DNA from: Zongyangia hominis
GTDB taxonomy: Bacteria; Bacillota; Clostridia; Oscillospirales; Ruminococcaceae
Assembly (NCBI RefSeq): GCF_014385095.1
Contig: NZ_JACRTC010000009.1
Coordinates: 1 to 57,787, forward strand
Direction of reading: 5' to 3'
Length of the DNA: 57,787 bases
Each line of letters begins with the position of its first letter. Position 1 is the first letter of the stretch. Below are positions 7,067 to 14,660 of the stretch, one piece after another. The position numbers and the translations under genes are program-made. The notes under the pieces were generated by a model. That model saw nothing but the letters and a program-made list of their open reading frames with translations, searched no databases and was not told the origin of the DNA.

Positions 7067-9121
7067 TTATGCTGTTTTCTGTTCTTTATCCGGTAATGCT
7101 GATTCATACGCTGTCTCACGCAAGGCTTTCTTTCGTTCGCCCTGCCGCTTGATCTGCGCCGCATATCGGCACTCATCACAGCAATATTTCACATCCGACC
7201 TTGTTGTGGTAAAGGTCTTACCGCAGTTCTCGCAAACAATCTCACGGCTACGCTCCTTTGCCGTTTCCTGTCGGTAGAACTTTGCACGGCAGTTCTTACT
7301 GCAATACATCGTAGCGGAACTTCTGGATTCAAATTCCTTACCGCAGCATTTACAAATCAGCTTGAAGGGCTGGCCAACTTTGTGTTCGCCGGCTTTCATC
7401 ATCTGATAACGCTCACGGCTCCTAATGCGATGGCGCTTGAGCTGTTCCTGTCGCTTGATTTCTTCCTCGGTCAGCTCCGGTGCAGGAAGCTCAAAGTGTC
7501 CAATGAACTTCAAGTAGATTTCTACCTCTTGCACTCGGTCGCCGTCCACCTTTTCGGGAGCGTGAACAAGGATTTTGTCGATAAATTCATTTATCATCAT
7601 TGTAGTCAGCTCGGAAAAGTCGGTGTAGCGCTTGGCAAGCTCCATAAACTGCTCCACACGGGCGGTATCTTCTTCAAAGGAAGAAAGATGTTCCTCGGCG
7701 GCCTTTACCGATGCCTGCAATTCTTTCTGCTCGGCTTCATAATCAGCAAGCAGACTGTCAAAGCGCTCATCGTTGATGCGTCCGGTGGCAAAGGATTCAT
7801 AGAGCTTTTTAATGATATTATCAAGCTCAGTAATGCGCTTACGGTCTTTATTCAGTTTGCGCTTAGTGTCCTTTGCAGCTTCCTTTTGTCTGATCTGCGA
7901 TGCGGCTCGCACCTTTGCGGCAAATTCCTCTTGATTGGAAATGGCATAGGTGCTGACCGTGCGGATGGTGTTCAAAATCAGCTCTCGCAGCGCCTTGGTG
8001 GAAATATGATGGTTGCAGCAGGCTGCAGAGCGTTTCTGTCCTGCCAGCTTATAAGTGGAACACTCATAAGCATCCGACGGATAAGGCTTGCTGTCAGACC
8101 CTCGTGTGCGCTGATTATACATCTTTGCGCCGCAGTCCGCACAGAACAGAAGTCCCGTCAGCGGGTTTGCTTCGCCAATGGTATCATGGCGTCTTGGTGT
8201 CTTGCGAAGCTGTTGTGCCAGCTCCCAAGTTTCCTTGTCCACGATAGCTTCGTGGGTGTTCTCAAAAATCAACCAGTCCTCTTTAGGATTCATAACAGCG
8301 CTTTTATCTTTATAGGACTGCTTGTGAGAACGGAAGTTTACCGTATGCCCCATATATTCGGGCTTGGCAAGGATCTGACCGACAACAAAGCCACTCCAGT
8401 TATAAGGGTTGGGAAATTCCTCTTTGCTTTTCCATACGCCCTTGTTCTGCTTACCGAAATACACAGCCGGGGTTTCCACCTTGTCCTCATATAAAATGCG
8501 GGCAATATCATAGGGGCCTTTACCCTCAAGGGTTAAGCGGAAGATCCTGCGGACAACTGCCGCCGCTTCTTCATCAATGTGCCAGGTGTATTTATCTCCC
8601 GGCATTTTCTTGTAGCCATAGATAGCGGCATTGGTGGTCGGCTTACCGGACTCGCCCTTGACACGAATGGCTGTTTTCTGCTTGCGGCTCAAATCTCGCA
8701 AATACCATTCGTTCATGATATTGAGAAACGGCGCAAACTCATTGCTGTTCTGATCGTCGCTGTCCACACTGTTGGCAATCGCCACAAAGTGAACGCCATG
8801 CTGTCGGAACATGACCTCGGTGTAAAAGCCAGTCTGCAAATAATCTCTGCCGATTCTGCTCATGTCCTTTACCAGCACATGGGCAACCTTCCCGGCTTCA
8901 ATATCTGCAATCAACTGTTTCCACGCAGGTCTTTCAAAATTTCCTCCACTCCAACCGTCATCGGTGTAGTGCTGGATATTGGTGTAACCTCTCTGCTGGG
9001 CATAGCTTTCGAGGTACTTTTTCTGATTCACGATAGAATTGCTATCGCCAATCTGGTCATCGTCACGGGATAATCTCTCGTACAATGCCGTAATCTTGCT
9101 TTCAGTCTGTAATGCTGCCAT
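7067..9121 (-). CDS. Large serine recombinase with two C-terminal zinc ribbons
   Basis: A 684-residue TnpX-type recombinase that excises and inserts its element through a serine-linked intermediate. The resolvase domain begins with ALYERLSRDD, catalytic Ser near residue 18, followed by the recombinase domain, a zinc beta ribbon (CADCGAKMY) near residue 327 and a coiled-coil region. After residue 590 there are two further ribbons of the form C-x2-CGKxF...YC-x3-C, which the other two recombinases in the window lack. It is longer than the usual 530-630 residues because of this tail. It sits four bases after a TnpW-like gene. Confidence 0.93.
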   Translation of the reverse strand: MAALQTESKITALYERLSRDDDQIGDSNSIVNQKKYLESYAQQRGYTNIQHYTDDGWSGGNFERPAWKQLIADIEAGKVAHVLVKDMSRIGRDYLQTGFYTEVMFRQHGVHFVAIANSVDSDDQNSNEFAPFLNIMNEWYLRDLSRKQKTAIRVKGESGKPTTNAAIYGYKKMPGDKYTWHIDEEAAAVVRRIFRLTLEGKGPYDIARILYEDKVETPAVYFGKQNKGVWKSKEEFPNPYNWSGFVVGQILAKPEYMGHTVNFRSHKQSYKDKSAVMNPKEDWLIFENTHEAIVDKETWELAQQLRKTPRRHDTIGEANPLTGLLFCADCGAKMYNQRTRGSDSKPYPSDAYECSTYKLAGQKRSAACCNHHISTKALRELILNTIRTVSTYAISNQEEFAAKVRAASQIRQKEAAKDTKRKLNKDRKRITELDNIIKKLYESFATGRINDERFDSLLADYEAEQKELQASVKAAEEHLSSFEEDTARVEQFMELAKRYTDFSELTTMMINEFIDKILVHAPEKVDGDRVQEVEIYLKFIGHFELPAPELTEEEIKRQEQLKRHRIRSRERYQMMKAGEHKVGQPFKLICKCCGKEFESRSSATMYCSKNCRAKFYRQETAKERSREIVCENCGKTFTTTRSDVKYCCDECRYAAQIKRQGERKKALRETAYESALPDKEQKTA

Positions 9122-9123
9122 AA

Positions 9124-9336
9124 TTAGGCGCTCCTTTCAGACTGACGGCTCATTTGTGGTGCATCCATTATACCACAATATCCGCCAGAATCTATCACTT
9201 CATTACGAATAATTCGCAAAATTTTATCTTCCATTGTTTCGGTGGCCCCTTCGTTGAACACGACCTTGACCTTGTAGGTGGTGCCGCCGATACGGTGTGT
9301 GGTATAAGCAAAGTTCTTGTTTTCGTTTTTTACCAT
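9124..9336 (-). CDS. TnpW-like transposon-encoded small protein
   Basis: A 70-residue protein with the start chosen at the ATG at 9336, nine bases after a GGAGG site; codons before it have no ribosome site. Its core, RIGGTTYKVKVVFNEGATETMEDKI in part, matches the TnpW-like protein at 36937-37131 (IGKTTYKVHVHFSN...TETMSDKI). Such genes accompany Tn4451-family recombinases and their role is unknown. It ends directly before the recombinase start, so the two are probably cotranscribed. Confidence 0.75.
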   Translation of the reverse strand: MVKNENKNFAYTTHRIGGTTYKVKVVFNEGATETMEDKILRIIRNEVIDSGGYCGIMDAPQMSRQSERSA

Positions 9337-9470
9337 AGGCAAATTTCCTCCATAGATTGAAAAATTCATAGTTTCCGAGTATAATAGTTTTAGTTCCGGG
9401 CGAGTGTAACCATTTGCGGGGTTAAAAACAGCGTTTTGGTATAAATACCTTACCCAAGCAGAAATGCCCT

Positions 9471-9503
9471 CAAAAAAGCCTTGCGGCACAAGGCTTTTCG
9501 AGG
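9471..9503 (-). terminator. Terminator after the Cys-rich gene
   Basis: AAAAGCCTTG and CAAGGCTTTT form a 10-bp stem around CGGCA, with CCCTC/GAGGG extending it outward. On the minus strand it ends in TTTTTT, 20 bases after the stop of the Cys-rich gene. Confidence 0.8.
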
Positions 9504-9524
9504 GCAAAACGGTTACATAGTGTC

Positions 9525-9887
9525 TTATTTCTTGTTTTCCCTGTGCTTACGCACTCTGGCTGCGGTTTGTCTGCGGCGGGCATCCCTGGCACATTTGTCC
9601 GAGCAATATACTCGTTTGCCCTGTGCCGAGAAGTGCTTTCCGCATTCTTTGCAGACCGCCAGCGGTTGCGGCTCGAATACGGCTTGCAGCTCCGGTGCTG
9701 TAGGCAGCAGCGCATTGCGAAAGCGTCTGCACAGGGCGCTGTTGGTGTAACAGATACCAAACATAGGACACTCGCAGTCAAGTGGCAGGCAGCCGTACTC
9801 CTTGTCGTAGTTGGCGCATTTGGAAACAATCAGCTTCTTTACACGCTGTTTCTCCCGTGCGGTCAGCTCACGGTTGGTTTTGCTCAT
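9525..9887 (-). CDS. Cysteine-rich VLP-type zinc protein
   Basis: A 120-residue protein common in Clostridial mobilizable elements. The N-terminal half has a Cys cluster (KCANYDKEYGCLPLDCECPMFG), and the C-terminal half is a zinc ribbon C-x2-CGKHF...YCSDKC followed by an Arg-rich helix. This ribbon resembles the two ribbons at the end of the adjacent recombinase. A similar protein lies at 38902-39300. It probably binds DNA; no activity is known. A 157-base divergent region with an inverted repeat separates it from the plus-strand genes. Confidence 0.75.
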   Translation of the reverse strand: MSKTNRELTAREKQRVKKLIVSKCANYDKEYGCLPLDCECPMFGICYTNSALCRRFRNALLPTAPELQAVFEPQPLAVCKECGKHFSAQGKRVYCSDKCARDARRRQTAARVRKHRENKK

Positions 9888-9917
9888 AGGCAGATTCCTC
9901 CTTTCTTTAGTGTCGGT

Positions 9918-9948
9918 AGTAATATAAAGACAGACAAATTATATTACT
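9918..9948. promoter_or_regulatory. Operator-like inverted repeat in a divergent promoter region
   Basis: AGTAATATAA at 9918-9927 and TTATATTACT at 9939-9948 form a perfect 10-bp inverted repeat. It lies between the divergent Cys-rich gene and the plus-strand gene at 10045. The same AGTAATATAA half-site recurs at 11016 before the next plus-strand gene, which suggests one regulator for both. Confidence 0.55.
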
Positions 9949-10044
9949 CCCTCACTAATAGGAGAAATACTGGGTGTTTAGCGGAACCATTTTTCGCAGA
10001 AATGAAGAAAATTTCAAAAATATTTTTGAAGGGAGGTTTCGGCT

Positions 10045-10995
10045 GTGAACAACGATCCCAGAAGGTATGACAACGACGATCTTTATGAAGAAGATACCGG
10101 ATATGAAGATGGATACGATACGGATGATTATGATTACATAATCGATGACGAGGACGAAGATGAAAACGCCCTTTGGAACGATGACGAAGATTCCACCGAA
10201 GCTGACGAGGATTTGGACGAGCCTCCCCAAAAGAAGCGAAGGAAACGAAAAGAAAAGACTGTCTTTGCCGATATGGATACAGATGAAGCAGAGACAGAGG
10301 AATATAATAAAACACAGCGCTCTCTTGCAAAGGAGCTGCGGCTCATTGATGAAATCGAAGCCGATGCCGCTGTAAATCCCATTGAAGATGACGATGACGA
10401 TACCGGGGAAGAACCGCCGGGACGCAAGCTGCTGAAGCGTGAGCTTCGAGCGCAGGCATTAAAACGCCTGGAGGACTCTGCCCGTACTCTGAGGGATTAT
10501 GAAAATCTTGTTGCTTGGTATGACAGGCTGGATGCCAACCGTCAGCGCAAGGAGCGTTATCACGAATTGTACCGAAGCGGTGACGATGTTCCCCTTGATT
10601 ACGGTGCAGCAGCGGACGGCCTGTATTTCCCCGATACCTTAAATGATGTGCTTTCAAAGCTGGAGCGAAAGGGCGAATTTATAGATTCCATCTTTTATTG
10701 CCCTTATGACATACATGAACTTGTAACCGATGAGGATGTGTCAAATATCTTGCGAGAACTAAACGAGGATCACAAGTTCCTGTTGTTCCTGTGGGCGCTG
10801 CGGCAGTACAGTTCCACAAGGATTGCAACCATTAAAGGGCAGAGTGACCGCAATATCCGCAAGGTGCGAAACACTATGCTGAAAAAGATAAGAAAAAAGC
10901 TGCTTGCAGCACTTACAGAAAAAGTGCAGGCAAAACAGCCCTTGACCTTGCTTGAAAAGGATTTTCTGATAGAAAATGGCGTATCTATTGAATAA
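10045..10995 (+). CDS. Acidic protein with sigma-region-4-like C-terminus
   Basis: A 316-residue protein starting at GTG 10045 after a GGGAGG site. Residues 1-60 are almost all Asp/Glu/Tyr, followed by a short basic patch (KKRRKRKEK) and a second acidic stretch. The last 90 residues are helical and end in an HTH-like segment (about 255-285: TRIATIKGQSDRNIRKVRN) resembling sigma-70 region 4. The fold suggests an RNA-polymerase-binding or DNA-binding regulator, but no family could be named with certainty. It is the first of three plus-strand genes in a region otherwise read on the minus strand. Confidence 0.6.
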   Translation: MNNDPRRYDNDDLYEEDTGYEDGYDTDDYDYIIDDEDEDENALWNDDEDSTEADEDLDEPPQKKRRKRKEKTVFADMDTDEAETEEYNKTQRSLAKELRLIDEIEADAAVNPIEDDDDDTGEEPPGRKLLKRELRAQALKRLEDSARTLRDYENLVAWYDRLDANRQRKERYHELYRSGDDVPLDYGAAADGLYFPDTLNDVLSKLERKGEFIDSIFYCPYDIHELVTDEDVSNILRELNEDHKFLLFLWALRQYSSTRIATIKGQSDRNIRKVRNTMLKKIRKKLLAALTEKVQAKQPLTLLEKDFLIENGVSIE

Positions 10996-11015
10996 ATCGC
11001 AAAAGCAAGTATAAT

Positions 11016-11038
11016 AGTAATATAAATGTGAATTATAT
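11016..11038. promoter_or_regulatory. Second operator-like repeat with -10 box
   Basis: AGTAATATAA (11016-11025) is followed after seven bases by TTATAT (11033-11038), a shorter copy of the inverted repeat at 9918-9948. A TATAAT box overlaps just upstream at 11010-11015. It lies 31 bases before the zinc-ribbon gene and probably marks its own regulated promoter. Confidence 0.45.
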
Positions 11039-11068
11039 GGGTTACGATACATAGTGGAGGTTTTGAAT

Positions 11069-11971
11069 ATGAGAAGCCTGTTTGAACGCACCAGTTCCAA
11101 CTGGGTGCGATACAGTGAATATGAATGGAAAGAAGCGGAGGACGGAACATTATATCTGACTCCGGCAGAAAAAGCACAACCGAGCATTTATGATCCGTTG
11201 AGCGAGTATCAGAATATCGTTCTGGATGCCATCAATATCGGGCGTATGAAAGGCGGAAAGAAATCCGATAAGGAAATCCAAAAGGCAATTCAGCAGTTTG
11301 CGTTAAAATACGGTCTGCTTGGTCTTATGACCGCCCTGCCTACTACGCCAAACTTTATGGACTATGAAGCGGTATATCTGCCAAAGAATCATTTTATCCG
11401 TGAAGAATCCATGTCCACAATGGATTACCTAAATTTGTTCTTCCCGTTTGATAAGCCCGATGTGGTCAAGCGTGGCGTTGAATCCATGTGGACAGTACAC
11501 AATGACCATGTTATGTTGGCGCTTGCTATGACCATGAGCGACAAGCCTACGGCAGTCAATATGAGTTTCCAGAGAGAATATGCGGAACGATATGAATGGA
11601 TGCAGCAGCAATTTGAAGATATTGCTTTTACCTATCTGACAGCGATGCTCTACTATGAAGATTATGATTATCTGACTTCTGACCAAAAGAGACTGATGCA
11701 GGAGGGCATGGAAGCCTTTGGCGGCATTGCGCCAACATATACGATTCGCCTGCTTGATAAGCCGACAATTGTATGGGATTTCCATTCGCTGATGCTTGGG
11801 GTGCAGATGATGTTCAGTTTTATGCTGACAGACCAGGACAAGCCGCTGCGTGTCTGTAGGCATTGTTCTGAGATATTTGTAGCAAGCAGGCCGAGCGCAA
11901 TTTTCTGTAGCCCGCAGTGTAAAAATAAGTATAATGTTTACAAGAGCAGAGCGAAGGATAAGAAGGAATGA
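11069..11971 (+). CDS. Protein of unknown function with C-terminal zinc ribbon
   Basis: A 300-residue protein. The ATG at 11069 is chosen because GTGGAGG lies eight bases before it; an upstream GTG at 11054 is part of that site. Most of the protein is helical with no recognised domain. The C-terminus holds a treble-clef-like ribbon, C-x2-C at VCRHCSEIF and C-x3-C at FCSPQCKNKY, followed by a basic tail, similar to CGNR-type fingers that bind nucleic acid. It sits between an acidic sigma-like gene and an AlbA_2 ATPase. Its role is unknown; a regulator or defence-related factor are both possible. Confidence 0.6.
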   Translation: MRSLFERTSSNWVRYSEYEWKEAEDGTLYLTPAEKAQPSIYDPLSEYQNIVLDAINIGRMKGGKKSDKEIQKAIQQFALKYGLLGLMTALPTTPNFMDYEAVYLPKNHFIREESMSTMDYLNLFFPFDKPDVVKRGVESMWTVHNDHVMLALAMTMSDKPTAVNMSFQREYAERYEWMQQQFEDIAFTYLTAMLYYEDYDYLTSDQKRLMQEGMEAFGGIAPTYTIRLLDKPTIVWDFHSLMLGVQMMFSFMLTDQDKPLRVCRHCSEIFVASRPSAIFCSPQCKNKYNVYKSRAKDKKE

Positions 11972-11990
11972 TAGGAAGGGATAGGAATTT

Positions 11991-13448
11991 ATGATAAACA
12001 GATGGATCGCTGAAGCGACCGAATGTGATTTTAAGGTTGCTTTGGAAACAAAGAAGCCGAAAAGCTGGCTCAAAAGTGTCAGTGCCTTTGCAAATGGTGT
12101 CGGTGGCACTCTGTTCTTCGGTATTCGGGACGATAGAGAAATTATCGGCTTGGAGGATGTTCAGGCCGATGCGGAAGCTATCAGCCGCTTGATCAAAGAG
12201 CGTATTACCCCTTTCCCGGATTTTATTCTCGTACCCGAAAGGGAAAACGGAAAGGATTTGTTGGTGCTTACGGTATCTCCCGGTCGTGCAACACCTTACT
12301 ATTATAAGGCAGACGGCGTGATGGAAGCATATATCCGCATGGGCAACGAAAGTGTGATCGCCCCCAATTATGTGCTGAATCAACTGCTGCTTAAAGGAAT
12401 GAACCGTACCTATGATGCACTGATTTCGGAATACGATTTCAAGGATTATGCGTTTTCCAAGATGCGTGAACAGTATAAGACCTGGACTGGCAACAGTATG
12501 GAAGACAAGCTGTTTGAATCCTTTGAAATGCGTGATACAAACGGCAGACTGACCAATGCGGGCGCATTATTGGCAGACCAATCTCCAGTTCGCCATTCCC
12601 GTTTGTTCTGCACCCGTTGGAACGGACTTGATAAAAGCGGCGGTATGGTGGATGCCCTTGATAGTGCAGAATATTCCGGCAGCTTGATTATTCTGCTCAA
12701 TGAGGGTGTCGGCTTTGTAAAAAGGAACATGAAAACCAGATGGAAGAAAACTGCCAATTCTCGCATTGAAATGCCCGATTACTGTGAACGAAGCGTTTTT
12801 GAAGCCCTTGTCAATGCGCTGATTCATCGTGATTATACGGTTCTTGGCAGCGAAGTTCACATTGATATTTACGATGATCGCCTTACAATCCATTCGCCCG
12901 GTGGTATGGCAGATGGAACGAGAATACAGGAAAGAGATATTTCCAATGTTTCCTCCACACGACGCAACCCCGTCCTTGCAGATATTTTTGGTCGTTTGGG
13001 ATACATGGAGCGCAAAGGCAGCGGATTTAAGAAAATCACAGAAACCTATTACGCAGCCCATAATTACCGTGATGAATTGGAGCCGAAGTTTTATTCCGAT
13101 GCCAGCTCATTCCAAGTTACACTGTATAACTTGAACTATGGAACATCCGTAAGCGCAGCTAAGGTTACGATTGAGGACGAAAACATTGCGATTACCTCCG
13201 ATCATGTTGCGATTGAGGTTGCGATTGGCAAGCTAAACGCAACCCAGGCTACGATTGATAAAGCCAAAGCGGTCTTTGCGAATATGGGCATTGATGGAGT
13301 TTTTGGCCGTTCTGATGTTGCGGCTATTACAAATGATTCTGTTACTGCTGCCGGTAATCTCATCAACAAACTGAAAAATGCTGAGTTGATTGAGCCTGTC
13401 AGCGGCTTCGGAAAGGGCAAATATAAGTTTGTAGCACCAAAAGAGTAA
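11991..13448 (+). CDS. ATP-binding protein with AlbA_2 and GHKL-like domains
   Basis: A 485-residue protein. Residues 1-120 match the Schlafen-type AlbA_2 domain (ECDFKVA near the start, then SVSAFANGVGGTLFFGIRDD), which binds nucleic acid. Residues about 260-360 form the divergent ATPase part often called HATPase_c_4, with VFEALVNALIHRDY and the GSGFKKI motif. The C-terminus carries a winged-helix-like segment. The family is annotated as transcriptional regulators or RNA-binding ATPases and sometimes occurs in defence loci. It starts 19 bases after the zinc-ribbon gene and is probably cotranscribed. Confidence 0.8.
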   Translation: MINRWIAEATECDFKVALETKKPKSWLKSVSAFANGVGGTLFFGIRDDREIIGLEDVQADAEAISRLIKERITPFPDFILVPERENGKDLLVLTVSPGRATPYYYKADGVMEAYIRMGNESVIAPNYVLNQLLLKGMNRTYDALISEYDFKDYAFSKMREQYKTWTGNSMEDKLFESFEMRDTNGRLTNAGALLADQSPVRHSRLFCTRWNGLDKSGGMVDALDSAEYSGSLIILLNEGVGFVKRNMKTRWKKTANSRIEMPDYCERSVFEALVNALIHRDYTVLGSEVHIDIYDDRLTIHSPGGMADGTRIQERDISNVSSTRRNPVLADIFGRLGYMERKGSGFKKITETYYAAHNYRDELEPKFYSDASSFQVTLYNLNYGTSVSAAKVTIEDENIAITSDHVAIEVAIGKLNATQATIDKAKAVFANMGIDGVFGRSDVAAITNDSVTAAGNLINKLKNAELIEPVSGFGKGKYKFVAPKE

Positions 13449-13453
13449 AGATT

Positions 13454-13489
13454 ATGCCCGTTATCAGCCATACAGCCGATAACGGGCAT
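13454..13489. terminator. Bidirectional terminator between convergent genes
   Basis: ATGCCCGTTATC and GATAACGGGCAT form a perfect 12-bp stem around a 12-base loop, between the convergent ATPase gene and the TnpV gene. The flanks lack a long T run on the plus side, so efficiency may be moderate. Confidence 0.7.
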
Positions 13490-13492
13490 TCA

Positions 13493-13864
13493 TCATACAT
13501 ATACAATTTCGGACAGCACAATTTCCTCTGCTCGGTTATGGATGCTGTTTTTGCGACGTACCCATTCCATTTGGTCGGTTGCTTTCAGCGCTTCGGTCAC
13601 ACCCTCCTGCTTCGCCATAGCAGTACAGAGATATTCCATACGCTCGTTGCAGCGCTTGTCCACATCAATCAAGTCCTCGAACAGCGTACCCTCTATCACG
13701 AGATTAGTATAGAGGACAGGACGATGCTCTTTCAGATAGTTGCGGCGCATACGGCCATATTTGCTGAGCTGATAGTCCGGCATAGGTGGAAGTTCAAGAT
13801 TGGGGATATAATAATCGTCCTCTTTGCGGTAAGTGCCGCCCATTTCCTCAAATAACGATTTCAT
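13493..13864 (-). CDS. TnpV family transposon-encoded protein
   Basis: A 123-residue protein starting at ATG 13864 with AAAGGAG ten bases before it. The family pattern is clear: an IPNLxLP strand near residue 20, KYGRMRRNYLKEHRP, and a C-terminal MEWVRRKNSIHNRAEEIVLSE. TnpV lies next to TnpX-type recombinases and is thought to help excision; its exact role is not established. Here the neighbouring recombinase is only a remnant, so this copy may be an orphan. Two other TnpV copies occur at 24105 and 52074. Confidence 0.85.
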   Translation of the reverse strand: MKSLFEEMGGTYRKEDDYYIPNLELPPMPDYQLSKYGRMRRNYLKEHRPVLYTNLVIEGTLFEDLIDVDKRCNERMEYLCTAMAKQEGVTEALKATDQMEWVRRKNSIHNRAEEIVLSEIVYV

Positions 13865-13937
13865 AGGCAAAAAGCTCCTTTCTGTGTGATTTCAAGCGGT
13901 TATACGGACTTTTTAACTCCTTTCCTACAACTGCTTT

Positions 13938-14138
13938 TCAATTCACCACAAATGAGCCGCAGTCATATGTATTAGGTGGCAGAAACCACCCTTTACATAT
14001 TAACTCTTGGTTTGCGATACTGGCACTTTCGCCTTGCAGGTCATCGTCCTTTGACAGCCTGCAATAGACCGCCGCACGATAACCCCCGGCAAGTGCCGAA
14101 CCGATTGTTCTGTATTCCATTTCGTTCATCATAGCCAT
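13938..14138 (-). pseudogene. Truncated serine recombinase (N-terminal remnant)
   Basis: Residues 22-46 (YRAAVYCRLSKDDDLQGE and SASIANQ) are the start of a resolvase catalytic domain, including the catalytic Ser in RLSKDD. After IANQ the sequence no longer matches and a stop follows, so about 90% of a 530-residue protein is missing. The open frame begins at the base after the upstream small gene ends. A deletion that fused the recombinase start to the region before TnpV explains the structure. Confidence 0.85.
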
Positions 14139-14336
14139 TTACCCACACAATCCAGACGGTATCTGGCTCTTTTGAACCTCATCTTCATTATAGCCTATAT
14201 CTTTCTTTTTAGCAAGATATTCTTTTGCATTTGTCTTTCCGTATTTCTGGGAAATCAGGCTGACGAACACATCAGTGGCGTCAAGCTCCCCGTCAAATAC
14301 AGTGGTCACATGAATCTCTGTTTTGTTTTTTGCCAT
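14139..14336 (-). CDS. Small recombinase-associated protein of unknown function
   Basis: A 65-residue protein starting with MAKNKTEIHVTTVFDGELDA, with a GGAGG site nine bases before the ATG. Its position directly before a recombinase gene is that of a TnpW-like protein, but its sequence differs from the TnpW-like copies in this window. It probably belonged to the element whose recombinase is now truncated. Confidence 0.6.
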   Translation of the reverse strand: MAKNKTEIHVTTVFDGELDATDVFVSLISQKYGKTNAKEYLAKKKDIGYNEDEVQKSQIPSGLCG

Positions 14337-14380
14337 AGGCAGTTATCCTCCATACATGAAAATAGCCAGACAGAGGGTGT

Positions 14381-14660
14381 CGGCAACGAAGTCCGGCAAC
14401 GGACTTCAAAAGACCTTGCAAACAATCTCAATCTGGCGATGGTTACTATTTATACTTTTCTTTTATTTTTTTGTTGTTTTGGTTGTTATAAGGGAGAAAA
14501 GCCCGGAAATAAGGGGTTTTTCCCGGCAACCGGCTCGGCAACGGGATAACAACAGGGGGTGCAACGGGCTGTCCTTTTCAGAATGGAAGCTCCATCTGTT
14601 CTGTGACCTCCACAAAACCGTCCATCGTTTTTTCAGACGGGTTGCCGGAGTCCGTTGCCG
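14381..14660. repeat. Six copies of the heptamer CGGCAAC near vapE end
   Basis: CGGCAAC occurs at 14381, 14394, 14524 and 14536, and its complement GTTGCCG at 14641 and 14654, partly inside the 3-prime end of the VapE-like gene. The 14388-14407 stretch is also a hairpin with 8-bp arms and a GCAA loop. The cluster lies beside helicase and primase genes, so a replication origin is possible. The remaining 14337-14577 interval shows nothing else. Confidence 0.4.

Noticed and set aside
10134..10427. Ser-rich minus-strand frame opposite the acidic protein
   Set aside because: It is the antisense of Asp/Glu codons; no ribosome site or start context.
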